In this document: positions 49,861 to 62,391 of the stretch, piece by piece | How positions within the stretch are numbered: position 1 is the stretch's first letter | How the letters are laid out: each line of letters begins with the position of its first letter | The notes under the pieces: model-generated | Database searches by the model: none | What the model was told of the DNA's origin: nothing | Seen by the model: the letters and a program-made list of their open reading frames with translations, nothing else | Program-made: the position numbers and the translations under genes | Assembly: GCA_036583965.1 (NCBI GenBank) | Contig: JAZBQD010000019.1 | Location: forward strand, 19,263,085 to 19,327,084 | Reading direction: 5' to 3' | DNA from: Prunella strophiata | Taxonomy: Eukaryota; Chordata; Aves; Passeriformes; Prunellidae | DNA: 64,000 bases

Positions 49861-52800
49861 GATGGGAGATTGCTGAGCAGCAAATGAATAAGGAGGAACA
49901 ATAAGCTTACCAAAAACAAATGGGAGTACATAAAATCAAGTCTTTAATGTAAATAGGTCTGTTAGAGGGCCTCTACAAGGATATTTTATGTGTGATTAAA
50001 TGGTGAAGAATGAGAAAGTTAAGAATTCAGCTGATCTGATTTCATGGTGAAACTTGAATTCAGGACAAGGCAGTCCTGGAGGTGAGGACTCATGGCAGTC
50101 AGAAGAGCCCTTGTAATGTCCCCAAGCTTGCACACAACTCTGCCTTTATGAAGTCAGCACTAATTTGCTGTCACTATCAGAGCCAAAAATATTTGATATC
50201 CTAATATTAAAAAGAACATTCCACCACACCAGCAAACCATTTGCTTTCAGGGCTAGCTCTGATAAATTTACTGTGAAACATCCACAGCATAATGCTTAGT
50301 ACAGTATGCTGCTTGGTTTCCCAAGGCCTGCCTAATGGGGACACGTGCCTCATCTTGCTCTTTACTTCCAACACCCAGCTGTACAGAGGCAGAAATTTAA
50401 AATGCAAAATAACCTTTCAGCTGATTCCTTGCATAATTGCTATCTTGTTTTGTTAATACTGTGGTTAAATTATAACTTGCTGAAGCCCTGGAGATTTGTG
50501 TGCTGGTTTATCAGCCTGAATTTGCATTGACATGCTTTTCAGTCAAGTGAGTAACTAAATCCAGTGGCCTTGAGTGAGCCTGGCAGTATTTGCACAGAAA
50601 ATTAGTAATAGATTAGGGAGAATGAATATTTGTTGTCTACATAAATAGATGCAACGATGAAAATTTTGTGCATCTCAAAATACTACTGAATTTCATTTAA
50701 AGACTGTGGCTGACATACTAACAAACCTTTGAAAAAGCAATATAATAAAAATAGGTGCAAAAAACCTCTGCTGCAATACCAGGCAGCCTTTCCCTATGGT
50801 TATCAGAAACTGGCCATGTCACTCTTGACTATCATACATGCATGAATACAAGCAGACTATAACAGGACTTTCAACTGGAAAAGCTGGTCATCATTTCCCA
50901 ATTACAACTTAGTGAAATTAGAACTTTACATTTTTGTGGAGCAGATCTGTACACAGAGTAAAGGTCTTAGTTTCTTTGGGCTATGGGGTATTTATTAATT
51001 ACTTTTTTTTCCCCCTTAAAAAGGAGTAGTCAATTTTGTCACTGTTTAATCCTGGTTATCAAAAAGGCTGCTGATGCCAGAATATTCTGTTAGGAATTTT
51101 TTTCCTGCTTATTAGGAAAGATTAGAAAAAAAAATCAAATTAAGGATGTGTTTATTAATTTCATTGTTAATAATCTTCTGAATGAGGCTTGTCATCACCA
51201 GACAGGAATGGATATGTTCCATATGGTTTCAGCCACTATTCAATGCTTTAAAAGAAATTGCAAGAAGCCTCATTCCCCTTAAGGTAAGTATCTGGTGACA
51301 GGTTTAGGCTTTTTTTTCCCTCATGCTCAAACCCATCAGGTTTTATTAATCCTTAATTTTGTTTAATGTAACTGAGGGTATTTTGAAGTCTGAGAACCAT
51401 TTAAGAAAGTTATATCCATATATCTGGAGCTCTTCAATGAATAGGAGGATTGTCCTCAGAGCCCCTGAGTGCTTTTACAATAATATTTCTGTTTAAGTTC
51501 TGATTAAACCAACACTTCATGTTCCTTGAGCTTCTGAGAATTTCTCTTACTTGGCTAGAGTGAGAGCAGATGGCTTTGATTAGATCACCCAGGACTTTAT
51601 CTTTTAATCACCTGCCTCACCCAATCTGAGAGGGGAAAAGGGCAGACATATGAGTAATCTCATCCTTTCTGCTTCTCTGTCTTGCCAGTTCTCTGCAAGG
51701 CATCTGCTCAAACCTTATTCATCACTGTGAGAGCTGTGAATGGATAGCTGTGCAATGCCCCAAGGCTCTGCTGTGGCGGTGGAGTGCCTAACCTCTCCCC
51801 TCCAGAAGGAAAGGCTACATGTACTTTTGTCAACCTGTCAGCAAGCACTTCTCTCTCTATACCGTTTGCTCAACCCTCTCCCCCCATCCTGACAATGTCA
51901 GGTTTCTGAAAATGTTTCCTTTTGAAGAAAACCCCAGAGGTAGTTCTCATGAGCATGGATTCTTTATTTCGTTCCTCAGTGCACAGCCATATGTGAAAGA
52001 TGCATTTGTCTGCATGTGTGTGTGTACATTTGTGTATATATGTATTTTGTGAGCATATCTATGTCTCAAAAATGTGAAAAAGGAGTGGATATGGTGCTTC
52101 CTTTAGGTATAAAAATTACCAGTGATGGCCATTAAATTTAATTTTTTGGTCACAGTTTTAAGTGAGCATGTCATAAAACCACAACCTTCCTTCTCTGTTT
52201 TTTGCTTCAAAGAAAAGTAGTCCACAGGATTCTCCAGAACTAAGATATAATATTCTCCTTGGACTGCTGAAGAGTGGCAAGTTAATTCTTTCCAGAAAAC
52301 TTTTCCAATATTCTACTACTGTTTCCTGCTGAATGTTAATTTAGAATTCTTATACTAACTCACATTTAACATTAATCACAGTTTTTGAGAGGAAAAAACA
52401 CCAAGACTGATGGCTGATTAAAATAAATGTCTGAAAGTTTCTTTGATTTGAGGCCAAATTACAGCTTCCTTACTTTTAGCTGGTTTTTATTCAGAGAAGT
52501 TTATGTTTAAGCCAAGGGATTTTTTAAATTCTGTTAAAGCCAGCATTATTCTCATCAGAATTTAGATCAGCTGTGAAAGCATCAGCTCTTGAAAACTTTA
52601 AATGCTTACATAAAGAATTTTTAAAATAAGTAAATCTACAAAATTATCAATTTCATAATATCAGATACTTGAATAAAAGTAACATTTAAGAAGAAATAAT
52701 TAACTTGGAAAATGCCTAAGCATTGCTCAGATGTTTAATTGTATTGGCTGTAAGGCTTGTATTCAACATATATCAAAGTTGTATAAGGAGATGTGTTCTA

Positions 52801-53154
52801 TCCTTTAAGAGATTTAAAATAAAAAATTATAAGGAGACATACAAAATTAAATCCCAAATGCTTCTTAATTTCATGAAAACATGAAATTTTTATTCTACAT
52901 CATACTGACTTGTTCCAGAATTCACCAAAATGATGCTCTAATCTGGGGAGAAGAGGTTTTAAATTCACAGTAGTGAGCATAAATACTATTTTTCCCCCTG
53001 CAATAGGAAGCACAACTTTAAAGGGAACAAAGAGGCATGAAAGCATGACAAAAGTTATGTTTAATATCAAAAGGATAGATGCAATATTTGATTCATACCA
53101 TGAGAAAGAATACTTGCCTTCAAAATACAGTTTACTCCTCAGCTATCAATGAGC
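49861..53154. other. AT-rich non-coding DNA; one exon-like patch
   Basis: No gene called. At 51182-51283 an ATG-initiated open stretch runs into a consensus splice donor (see findings). T/G-rich dinucleotide-like sequence lies near 52016-52045. Confidence 0.55.
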
Positions 53155-53169
53155 TTTTTTTTTTTTTTT
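53155..53169. repeat. Poly-T tract (T15)
   Basis: Fifteen T residues about 90 bp left of the CR1 fragment. They are not part of the CR1 terminus. Confidence 0.95.
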
Positions 53170-53261
53170 CATAGATACATCTGTCAGAGCAGCTCAGCTT
53201 CACCATTTCTTTGTAGGCACACTCCCAAGATGACACATCTATACCCCACAGGTATTAATAA

Positions 53262-53401
53262 AATCATGGATTCATTAAATGGTTAGTGTTGGGAGGGACC
53301 TAAAGATCATCTAGTTCCAACACCCCTGACACAGGCACTAGTCCAGGTTTTTCAAAGGCACATCCAATCAGGCCTTGAATGCTTCCAGGGATGGTGCATC
53401 C
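53262..53401 (-). mobile_element. CR1 LINE 3' fragment, inverted
   Basis: Starting from the left it reads as the reverse complement of a CR1 3' end: an AATCATGGATTCAT remnant of the terminal octamer repeat, then GGGAGGGACCTAAAGATCAT, CTAGTTCCAACACCCCTGAC, and a block ending CTTCCAGGGATGGTGCATCC. This is the most recognisable CR1 segment in birds. Only about 140 bp remain, a typical 5'-truncated copy. It appears younger than the LINE at 38301. An overlapping minus-strand open frame is an artefact. Confidence 0.92.
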
Positions 53402-54158
53402 TGGTGGTAGCTATTAATATATTAATAGTCAGCAGAGATTCACAGTTTTTTACAAGGAGCTTCACCAAAATTGTCTGAGAGTTCACAGTGTCCCTGTTAC
53501 CCTGATCACCACTTAGGAAGCAAAGAACCCTAAGGTTGAATTCCAATGAATAAAACTGAACAGAAATATTTTTAAAGTATAGCAATCATACTTTGCACAT
53601 AGCCATTGAAAAAACATGAAGAATTTTGATATTAACAGTAGCACCTCAGCCTAAGTATCTCTGATATTTATTTAATTCCTGTGTAATAAGGCAGTTGTAT
53701 GTTAAAGAAGTATTGGCACATAATTTAACACACAGAATTCACAGTTATGTATGGGTTATCTGATGGATATTTTAAAAGAAAATTGTCACTAAATATCTTT
53801 TTATTAGACTTCTAGCATTAGCATCACCTTTAACTAAAGGGATTTAACACTAGAATTTCCAAGAACATTTTTTTTGGTACACTGTCCTAATTTCATCTGG
53901 GATAGGGCTAATTTTGTTCCAAGTAGCTGGTATAGAGTTGTTTTGTATTTAGGATGAGAATGATGTTCATAACACACTGATATTCTAGTTGTTGCTGATC
54001 AGTGTTTAGACTAAGTCAAGGTCTATTCAGCTTCTCAAACCACCCCACAAGTGAGTAGGCTTAGAGGAGCGCTAGAATTTGGGAGGGGACATGGAGAGAA
54101 CAGCCAATCCAAACTGGCCAAAGGGATATTCCATTCCATATGGTGTCATGCTTAACAG

Positions 54159-54165
54159 TATAAAA
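54159..54165 (+). promoter_or_regulatory. TATA box of the solo LTR
   Basis: TATAAAA lies in the centre of the LTR, followed about 155 bp downstream by the ATTAAA signal. This is the usual U3 to R order, so the + strand is the element's transcription direction. Whether it is still active is unknown. Confidence 0.6.
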
Positions 54166-54317
54166 CTGAAGGAAAGTTGGCTAAGGAGTGGCTGGGCATC
54201 AGTCAGCAGGTGGTGAGCATGTCAAAGTACATTGTGCATCACATACTTTGTATTGCCTAAATTTTGTATCATTATTATTACTTGCATCAACATTATTTTT
54301 TCTTCAATTTCTGTCCT

Positions 54318-54323
54318 ATTAAA
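54318..54323 (+). terminator. Polyadenylation signal of the solo LTR
   Basis: ATTAAA within CCTATTAAACTTC, the conserved position for the polyadenylation signal in this LTR type. It could end + strand transcripts that read into the LTR. Confidence 0.6.
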
Positions 54324-54443
54324 CTTCATTACCTTAAAAGTTCTATATTTTTTTTCTACTTCCCTCCTCATCCCACTACAGTGAGAGTTGTGAGCAAGTG
54401 TCTGTGTAGTGTTTAGCCTGCCTTGTCATTTTAAACTATGACA

Positions 54444-57400
54444 TACAGAACACCATGCATATTAAGTAAAGAGAATTTCTCAATAATTTCAATACACTGA
54501 AAAGAGAACATATATGGTCCACTTTTTAACTTCTGTCTTATGTGTGATGGTGATATCTATGTGATATTTTGCACTCTTTATGTTGCCTGGACCACTATAT
54601 TTCACTCTATGGTGTCTTTATTGAGATTGCTTCTGACATTTCAAACAGAAGTATGTCTTTAATGATGTTGATAAGAATGCCCATTTTTACTTTTTCCAAT
54701 CTCAAAACATTATGTGTGAATTAAAGCAAATTAATTTAGCTTAAACTCTAATTCTCCACGAGACCACAGTACCTATTTTGTCCGCTTTGAAAAAATTGGG
54801 ACAAAAACTCATCAAAGTTCTCCTCTGAACCAAAGAGGTACTTGGTTAGAGTTCAATAAACAGAAAGTAAATCCTTTATCTCTATAGTTCAGCATGCTTC
54901 CTGCCCTTTTTTTCTAATTAGTTAATTTAAAGAGGTATTATTCATTGACTGTATGGACCAAGGTTTATCTCTTAAAAGTTTAAGTCAGAGCTGTAAATTC
55001 AACTGTAGCAAGGGTTTTCAGAATACAGGAATTAATCTTTATGTGTTTTGACCCTCTCAGGTGCTTGCATATTGTTCTCTGCTTACCTATCCATCCAGAA
55101 AAAGCAAGGGTAAAATCTCCCAGGTAACACAGCAAACTAACAAAATATTCTCAAGGAAAACAGGGTTGCTGCATATACTTTCCTCATTACCCTCCCTTGG
55201 AGGGTATTGAACTTTGAAATTGATTTAAAACTCTTTTATGCTTCAATTGAAAACAACCCCCATGTGCTCCCAGTTCTGTCCTCAGAACACTTGTGCCTCT
55301 GTAATGATTTTGCTTTTGTAAGAATTGAATTTTCAAGATATGGTGCAAGATGAATACTTTCATCTTGCCAGGGAGTTTGCTTCTGGATGTCTTGTGCTCT
55401 CTAGTTATTATTTGTCAATGTTACCAATTGAAGGGATGGTCAAATTGCTGCCAAAGACTTTAACTGCAAAGTTGAACTGATCACCAAAGTATAAACAGAC
55501 ACTCTGGTCTGTTTTGGGAGGTTTTAGTTTAATGGTATTTTGAAGTAAGAAGGGGAAAAATAATGTCTCCTTGTGAACTGAGAAAGGGATTCAAAAGCAC
55601 TTACCTTTTCTTCTTACAGCTCCTGCCAGGTTGCTAGGCAATTGAGGACAAGTGATTTCAATCTTTGTTTCTCACTCTAAAACAGACCTGCTGATTCTAG
55701 TAATTCTGCAGTAATTTGTAATTAGCTAAATATGATAAATAATATTTCATTACAAAGGTAGTAACTACTTTTAATATTTGTATAAGATTTATGCATATTA
55801 AAATATTTCTAAGTAAAAATTGAATGAAAACAATACCTTTGCCAAAAGTTGGCTTTATGCAATCTCCAGTCTTCACTTGTTCTTCATAGAATGTGTAAGA
55901 AGTGTGGTCTAAATTTACATGAGCATAAAATCCTTATGAGGACAGGTAGGAAAAGAACAATGATAGCTATTTCAGCTTCTGGATGGCTAATAATAATAAA
56001 TAGACAACAAGATGAGCTAAATCATCACCATGCAAGGAAGGCAAACATATGTTGGGTGGTTGTGGTTTTCTCTTCGGCCTAAAGACAAGTGGGATAGGAC
56101 AGCATCCTTTAGGAGACTTAAAGAAGCAGCCCCTAAAAAAATAATAGCAGGGCACCCTCGACTTTCCAAAAAGTTTGAGCAGACAGGTGACCCTATGATT
56201 TTATTTTGTGTGAGATATCAGAACTCCAACTACACAAAATTAATAATGTATGGAATGACTGGGGTGTACCCAGATCCTGTGTTACTTTCCAGAATGCCAG
56301 ATTTTCCCATTGTGAACCCCACCTGAAAATTTTTACTTAGCTTTCATTCATCAAGATGGCTCACAAAAAATGATGCACTCCTGAATTTGAGCTACAGTGT
56401 CAGAACCCAGCTTTTGCTCATATGAGCTTATGCTCATATGTGTCTGCAGGGTTTTATCCAAATGGGACTTTCACCATTTCCACACAGATCTCATCTCTGA
56501 CAAATAGGTTTTGTACTTTGAAGCTAACCTGACTTCTATGTTTTACTAAGAAATATTCAGTGTTCTGAGTGCAGATGAAAACTCCTGACTATTTCACATC
56601 CTTTCCAATTCAAAAGCATTGCCAATGGTGTTGAAAATGACAGCACATGTTCTGTGACTGAATTTTCAACAGCCTGTTCTTAATTCTACATAACTGGGAC
56701 CTGGTTTAGATAGAAGCTTTTAAGTATCCCTTATGAGATATGGAAACAGATAAATAGCTAGTGCAAAAAAACAGAAAGCAGATAACTCCAGTAAGAAAAA
56801 CCATGTCCACTCCAGGGGAAGAATTAAGGGCATCCCACATGAATTAACACAGATCTCTTACTGCCTTTTTTCCATATAACTGATCAGGACAGCAGGATCA
56901 AGTTTAAGTGGTTACATTTGCTGATGCTGATGGGAGAGCAGCAAATATAGATAGCTGCCAGAGGTACACAGGAGATAGAAAATCACTTTACTTCTGGGCT
57001 GCAGACTGACATACTGTATTTACTTGTTTCAATCTGCCTGATTCTAAACTCGCTCTAGGGTTTTGCTTTAACACAATGCCAATGACTCATTAGAATAACT
57101 TCTGAGTTAGCCTTATCCTTTTTCTAATACTGACAAAAAAGGCTTGTAAGTTTAGCATGAAATTACATTTTTGTGGAAGAAAGGGAGAAAGACAGACCTT
57201 TAAATGAAAAATTAAAAAGAACTAGTCTAGAATTTTGTGAAGTTAAGGAATATCTTAACTGAGAGTAGGACTCTGGGACTCAAAGAAACAGTAATATGCA
57301 AAACTGGATGCACTGCCATGCTTTTATTTCCCCATTTTCTCCATATCTATGTGGTCATAGGATCAACAAGTCTCAAAAGAATAATAATGTAAGATAATAT

Positions 57401-58152
57401 CAGGTACTCCTTGATACATTACAACTACTCGTATGAGTTCTACATATATATGGCACCTTTTATGTAGTTAAGGAGATCAAGATAAAATAGAAAGAGTGTT
57501 GGAGCTGGCTGTTTTGGTGACCCTTGACACTGAATTTCCCCAATGCTGAAATAGAGATTTTTTAATCTGCTATACCATCGAAGCTCCATAAAAAAAAAGT
57601 AATTACATCAGGGTCTTCTGTTACATTAAAAAAAAAAAAATATCCTGGAAAAAAACACCAACAAAACCAAACCAATAGCGAAATGATAAATGTTTTATAG
57701 AATTGCCATGGTAGTTAAACTAAATGAAATTCATTTCAAAGTAGCCATGATACCTCCTAAAGTCAGTCTCATAATAGTGGAAGTTTCATAACAATAGCTG
57801 TAATTAAGACTTTCTGCATATCATGGAACAGAAAACTTTTTTAAGAAGTCTGGAAAAACGATGTTATTTAGGGTTTAGAAAAATATTTCTACTGGATAAT
57901 GGAAGATGAGTAAGGTTCCTAACCTTTCATTATTAAAAAAATAATCAAAGCAGTTACCAGAATATCATTAGTTTATGATATGAAAAATCATATAATACAC
58001 ATTTCATCATTCTTGTGTAAACAGAGAATAATAGTTATTGTTATAAATCTAGGATGACATTTCTTGGATTTTCAAAAAAAATACATCTATAACTAACAAA
58101 AAAACAAGAATGCCTTGCAAGACTATTTAGATATTAAATTGATGTCCTACTA
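54444..58152. other. Unique AT-rich non-coding DNA
   Basis: No gene called. Around 55849-56326 two + strand frames (77 and 98 codons) overlap and composition is mixed, but no domain is recognisable. A strong-looking acceptor sequence (TTTTCTTCTTACAG) ends at 55619 without a convincing exon. Confidence 0.55.
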
Positions 58153-58210
58153 TTGCTGCTACTACTACTAATAATAATAATTAATAATAACTACAACAAA
58201 AAAAAAAAGC
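58153..58210. repeat. Compound ACT/AAT/AAC microsatellite ending in poly-A
   Basis: CTA, then AAT, then AACTAC units, then an A run. This is a degenerate trinucleotide repeat. Confidence 0.88.
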
Positions 58211-58355
58211 CCAACAACAAGAATAATGCAGCTTTCCAGACTAATCATTATGTATTACATGGGGAAGTAAAAATCCTTAGCAATGAGGTATGGAGGTTAA
58301 GCTGTCTAAACCAGCAATCAAATTTTGAGCTATTTGTGATAAATGAATCTTTGTG

Positions 58356-58377
58356 AAGTATGTTTGTAAACATACTT
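58356..58377. repeat. Perfect 10-bp inverted repeat with 2-bp centre
   Basis: AAGTATGTTT, then GT, then its exact reverse complement AAACATACTT. The flanking GTG/AAC does not extend the stem. The function is unknown, and it may be chance in AT-rich DNA. Confidence 0.88.
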
Positions 58378-60079
58378 AACTTCCTTAAGAATTTAATATC
58401 TAATATTTTGTTTCAGTTTTTTTGGTTTTTTTTTTTTTTCTTTTAAAGGAAAGAGGATAATGCAAGTAATTATTGCATAGGAACATACATTAGTACAAAA
58501 AAATAGTGACATTTTATTTAGTATTACTCAAATGTTGACTTAAATGTTCTTCCTGTTGATCAGTTGTTCATTTATCTTACCAATTCCCAGAAACCTTAAG
58601 CTTGAAGCTGAATGAGATGATTCTAGATAACTACTTGAATTGAATGAGGGCTTTTCCCCACAATATTCTAACCCATTCTGTAATTTTTCGTTACTATTTC
58701 AAGGTAGTCTTCAAGTTTCATTGAAGTAACTGCATCGTATTATGACAATACAGATTGTTTTCTGGTTCTAATATTGTTTGTTTGCTTTTAGTTTTAGTGT
58801 TTGAAATTATTAATTTCTTTCACTATCTTTGAGGTTCCTCGCATTTTTAAGAATATATGAAAATAAGTGTCTCAGACATGGACACTATATTGGCTAGGAG
58901 TGAGAAACTCAAAGCAAATTAGTAGCATTTTCTTCAATTGCATGATATATACAATACTGAGATTTGTGTTCTTGCATGTTCTTACATTATTTATTCTACT
59001 GGTTAATACACAACATTGCTTTATTAATATATGATTTCTTCATTCAATGTTAAAGATGCAAGGCCATAAAACCCTCAATATCTTTAAACATAAAGTTTAA
59101 AGTAGATTTCTTTGTTTTCACTCTTCCACAGAGTTCCCTGATCAAAAAAATGTCTCTGAAGAATTTTACCAGTCATTTTGCATAAATTTATTCCCTATGT
59201 TAAATCTACAGATAGTGTGTCCCATCCTATTGAAAACCTTATGCATTCACCTTTAGGGAAAAAAAAAAAAAAAAAGCCACCTAGTACATGAAGAGGCTAA
59301 AAATAATCTTTAGGAAGATAGCAAATTCAGTATTTTTGCATAAAAATTTAAATATTTCTTTAATTAGTTGTCTTTCTGGAGTCACATAAGCCATGAGAAA
59401 TTATTTTTCTTGTGTAATGAACTTTATAAATTTCCTTGGTTTAAGGTATCAAAATATTGGAGTTCATTTTCGTGTACTTATTCAAACAATAGTATTCAGG
59501 TATCTTACTAGCCTTTAAACAGTTTTCCTAACTGTTCAGCTTCAAATTCTTGAGGACTTAAGGACTTAAGGGAAATTTGTAGTGTTGATTGTGCTAGTAT
59601 TAAAATGGGCATACTCCCTTGAGAGGTCTAGTTGAAGTATCCATAGTTGTCCTAGGCTTGATTCCAGACTCTCTGTAGGAAATAAGTAGACATGGATAAC
59701 TTACATTTAATAATGCTGTCACTGCAGCCTTCTCAGACCTCTTTTATTACAGTAATAACTTTTCATTTATATAAATAAAGTTCCTCAGACATAACTAATC
59801 ATAATTGCAATTTTAAAGGCTTTAAAATAAGCACATCCTAAATTCAAATCATTTAGTCTTCAGTTTACTACATTGATGAACAACTTTTGAAAACTTGAGG
59901 ATTTTTTGGGGGGAGGAGATGTTGCATTTTAGGAGTTGATTTAGAACTGGGTGATTCCTTTGGAATTTTCCTGTAGTGTTAAAATTTTTGAAATTTTATT
60001 TAAAAATACCCCCTAGTTATTTTGTTATTTTTCTTGATAAGGGAATAAAAACTATTGTGATTGTTTTCACTGAGAAGAA
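58378..60079. other. Unique AT-rich non-coding DNA
   Basis: No gene recognised. T-rich sequence lies at 58417-58441, A17 at 59259-59275 and a short G-run near 59907. No transposable element was identified. Confidence 0.6.
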
Positions 60080-60166
60080 TTTTTTTGTTGTTGTTGGGTT
60101 TTTTTTGGTTTTTTTTTGTTTTTTTTTTTTGTTTGTTTGTTTGTTTTGTTTTTTGTTTTTTTTTGT
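60080..60166. repeat. T-rich (GTTT)n low-complexity tract
   Basis: About 87 bp of T runs punctuated by G, including GTT and GTTT repeats. It gives a spurious Phe-rich frame on the + strand. Confidence 0.93.
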
Positions 60167-61796
60167 TAAGTCAAGCCTGTGTATCTTTCTTGGGAATAGA
60201 ATTACATTTTAAGGATTAATTCATTCCTTGGTTATCTGACTCAAACGATAAAGGACAAGACAGGGAAGGCATTTCTCTCTTATGCTGAATGAAATAAATT
60301 GTGGGTTACAGTTCTGTATGTATCAGTTTCATAAGGATATAACAAAAAAGAAAATATTGGCTAAACAGCAATAAAGGATTTTTGTATGGCCTCAGTGAGC
60401 AGAAAAGAAGTAAACGTACACATATATATGTGCCATGGCAAATATGTCAAGAGGAGATAGCTCACCACATTCTTCCAGCCAATTTATAGCAACCCTTAAC
60501 AGGGAGAGTGAATTGTAAACAGATGAGGACATTCCTACTGCCAGCTGCAGTGAGACAGGGGTGTCATTCCACATCTTTTCCAAACTCTGTCACTTGCTTG
60601 AACTGTAGCCTAATGCAGACAAGGAATCGTTTGTCTTCTGTGTTTCCTTAGAGAGTTTCTCTTTTTTTGGCCCTTTGCTGGTTTGTTTACAGCAGCAGTG
60701 GAACACAGATCTTTTTTTACCTTTGCACATCTTTTCCTAAGTGAGAGAGAAGTGACAAGCTTTTGCTTTTTTTTTCTCTTCACCAAGGAGTGAGAAATGA
60801 AAGTCTCTCCTCACACAGTTAGAGCAGTTTGGTCTCTGAAAAGGAAAGGAGAAAGATACAAAACATTGTAAGAGTCCATGGATTGTGCCATACACCAACA
60901 CCTCTTTGGAAATTATCACTGCATTTTTGCACTTGAAAATTTCTATTCATTTTCACAGTTGATTATGAAAACTGTCACTCATTATTAGTATTAGTACTAG
61001 CTGTTTTGCATTTGTTGCCTTTGGGAGTACTATACCCTATTAAAGCAAGAAAATGTAAACATCCTGCTGTCTATACCAGGAAAACATAAAATAGTGGAAT
61101 GAATATGAATAACAGTTATGAAGTCACCAGAAATAAGAAGTTATTTGACTGTATCTCTCCAAGAGAAAAGAAAACAGATTCCATTATAAAGACAACACTA
61201 ATTCCTACTGCACTCGTTAAGTAGAAACTCTTTCAGGGAGTATATAAACCCTACTTGAAACTCCTAATTTAAAATTCTTGTGCTACTTTTTTGAGAGAGA
61301 GTCAGTAAAACCTTCAGAGTTTTATCCATGGAAATCTGAAAACAATAGCTTAGAAGTACTTGAAATACTAAGAAATTGTATACTATTATATGTATCTGGT
61401 GCAAAAGCACTGCAACTATCTTTAAATCAACACTCATTTTCATGTGGAATATATTGGCTTTGAGTGGCTTCTGATTTCAGGGAAAATATATTTCAAATTT
61501 TTTTCTCTAACACTTCTAATACTAAAACATAAGAAATACTTTGTTGAATATTTAGTGAATATTCAATACTAGAAAGCACACACTATTACAAGGACAGACT
61601 TGAGAGATGAGAAAAGGAGAGAAGGAAGAGGAAAGCTGAGACAGGTAAATCTCTTTCTAGAAAGGGTTGGAAATACTGCAATCTTATGTCAGCAGGTGTA
61701 ATATTTTTTTTTGCTTTCAGGTGAATGTTGTTTCAAAGAGTCCTCTTTGTCCAAAACAAAATAGTTCTTTGTAGCAAAACCATGTAGAACATCTTG
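60167..61796. other. Unique AT-rich non-coding DNA
   Basis: No gene or transposable element recognised. Open frames are 60-63 codons and featureless. Confidence 0.6.
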
Positions 61797-61840
61797 AAAA
61801 AAAAAACAAAAAAAAAAACAAAAACAAAACAAAAAAAACA
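61797..61840. repeat. A-rich (AAAAC)n tract
   Basis: A runs of 4-9 are separated by single C residues. This is a low-complexity repeat. Confidence 0.92.
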
Positions 61841-62315
61841 ATGGAAAGGAGAACAAAAATTAAACAAAATTAAATAAACAAACCAACTTTTGATCAAACA
61901 TCACAGTACCATAATGATGATTAATGTTTTGGAGATTGTATAAGCATTTATTCTGGATATGTAGAGATAATATGGCAATTGAGTTTCAAAGCTAAATCTT
62001 ATTTATTTTTGTGGGTTTTTTTCTTGATAATTATTGTTTTAATAGCAATTTTTAAACTTCACAGATTCTTTCACCATGAGTTATTCTATATGATTTTCCA
62101 TTATCTTACATTTTTCCTTATATTGGGTTAAATTACCCAAGGCAAATGTTTCAAGGCAAACGCAACAAGATTTCTGTTTGAAGGCTAACAGAGGACATAT
62201 ACACACAAAGACATACTCATATGACTCTGGAGACACAAATATATTTTCCTCTCCCAGACTAACAAACTCTGACCTGTCTCTGGGATTTTGTAGTTTGTAC
62301 AGAAATGTGTCATTA

Positions 62316-62391
62316 AAAACAAACAAACAAACAAACAAACAAACAAACAAACAAACAAACAAAACCAACCAACCAAAACAAACAAACAAAC
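62316..62391. repeat. (CAAA)n tetranucleotide microsatellite
   Basis: About 76 bp of AAAC units, interrupted once by a short CCAACC block near 62365-62374. It reads as Lys-Gln-Thr-Asn repeats on + and Phe-Val-Cys-Leu repeats on -, which are artefacts. Confidence 0.96.

Larger units (their letters stand above)
53883..54443 (+). mobile_element. Solo ERVL-type LTR, nearly full length
   Basis: About 561 bp starting TGTCCTAATTTC and ending CTATGACA, with terminal TG and CA as in retroviral LTRs. Landmarks in order are CTGGGATAGGGCTAATTTTG at the 5' end, CCAAACTGGCCAAAGGGATA, a TATAAAA box at 54159-54165, GGTGAGCA, ATTGTGCATCAC, an ATTAAA polyadenylation signal at 54318-54323, and a 3' end near CTCATCCCACTACAG. 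The flanking 5-mers TACAC (53878-53882) and TACAG (54444-54448) form a 5-bp target-site duplication with one mismatch. No gag or pol sequence is adjacent. It is therefore most likely a solo LTR left by recombination between two LTRs of a provirus. LTR family assignment is from memory. Confidence 0.92.

Noticed and set aside
44306..54443. The two LTRs as ends of one provirus
   Set aside because: They differ structurally (one lacks about 200 bp) and in many positions. The intervening DNA holds unrelated CR1 and unique sequence, and no gag, pol or env similarity was seen.
55600..55680. Strong acceptor TTTTCTTCTTACAG at 55606-55619 marking an exon
   Set aside because: One downstream frame stops after five codons and another at about 19 codons. 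No good donor is placed within a normal exon length.
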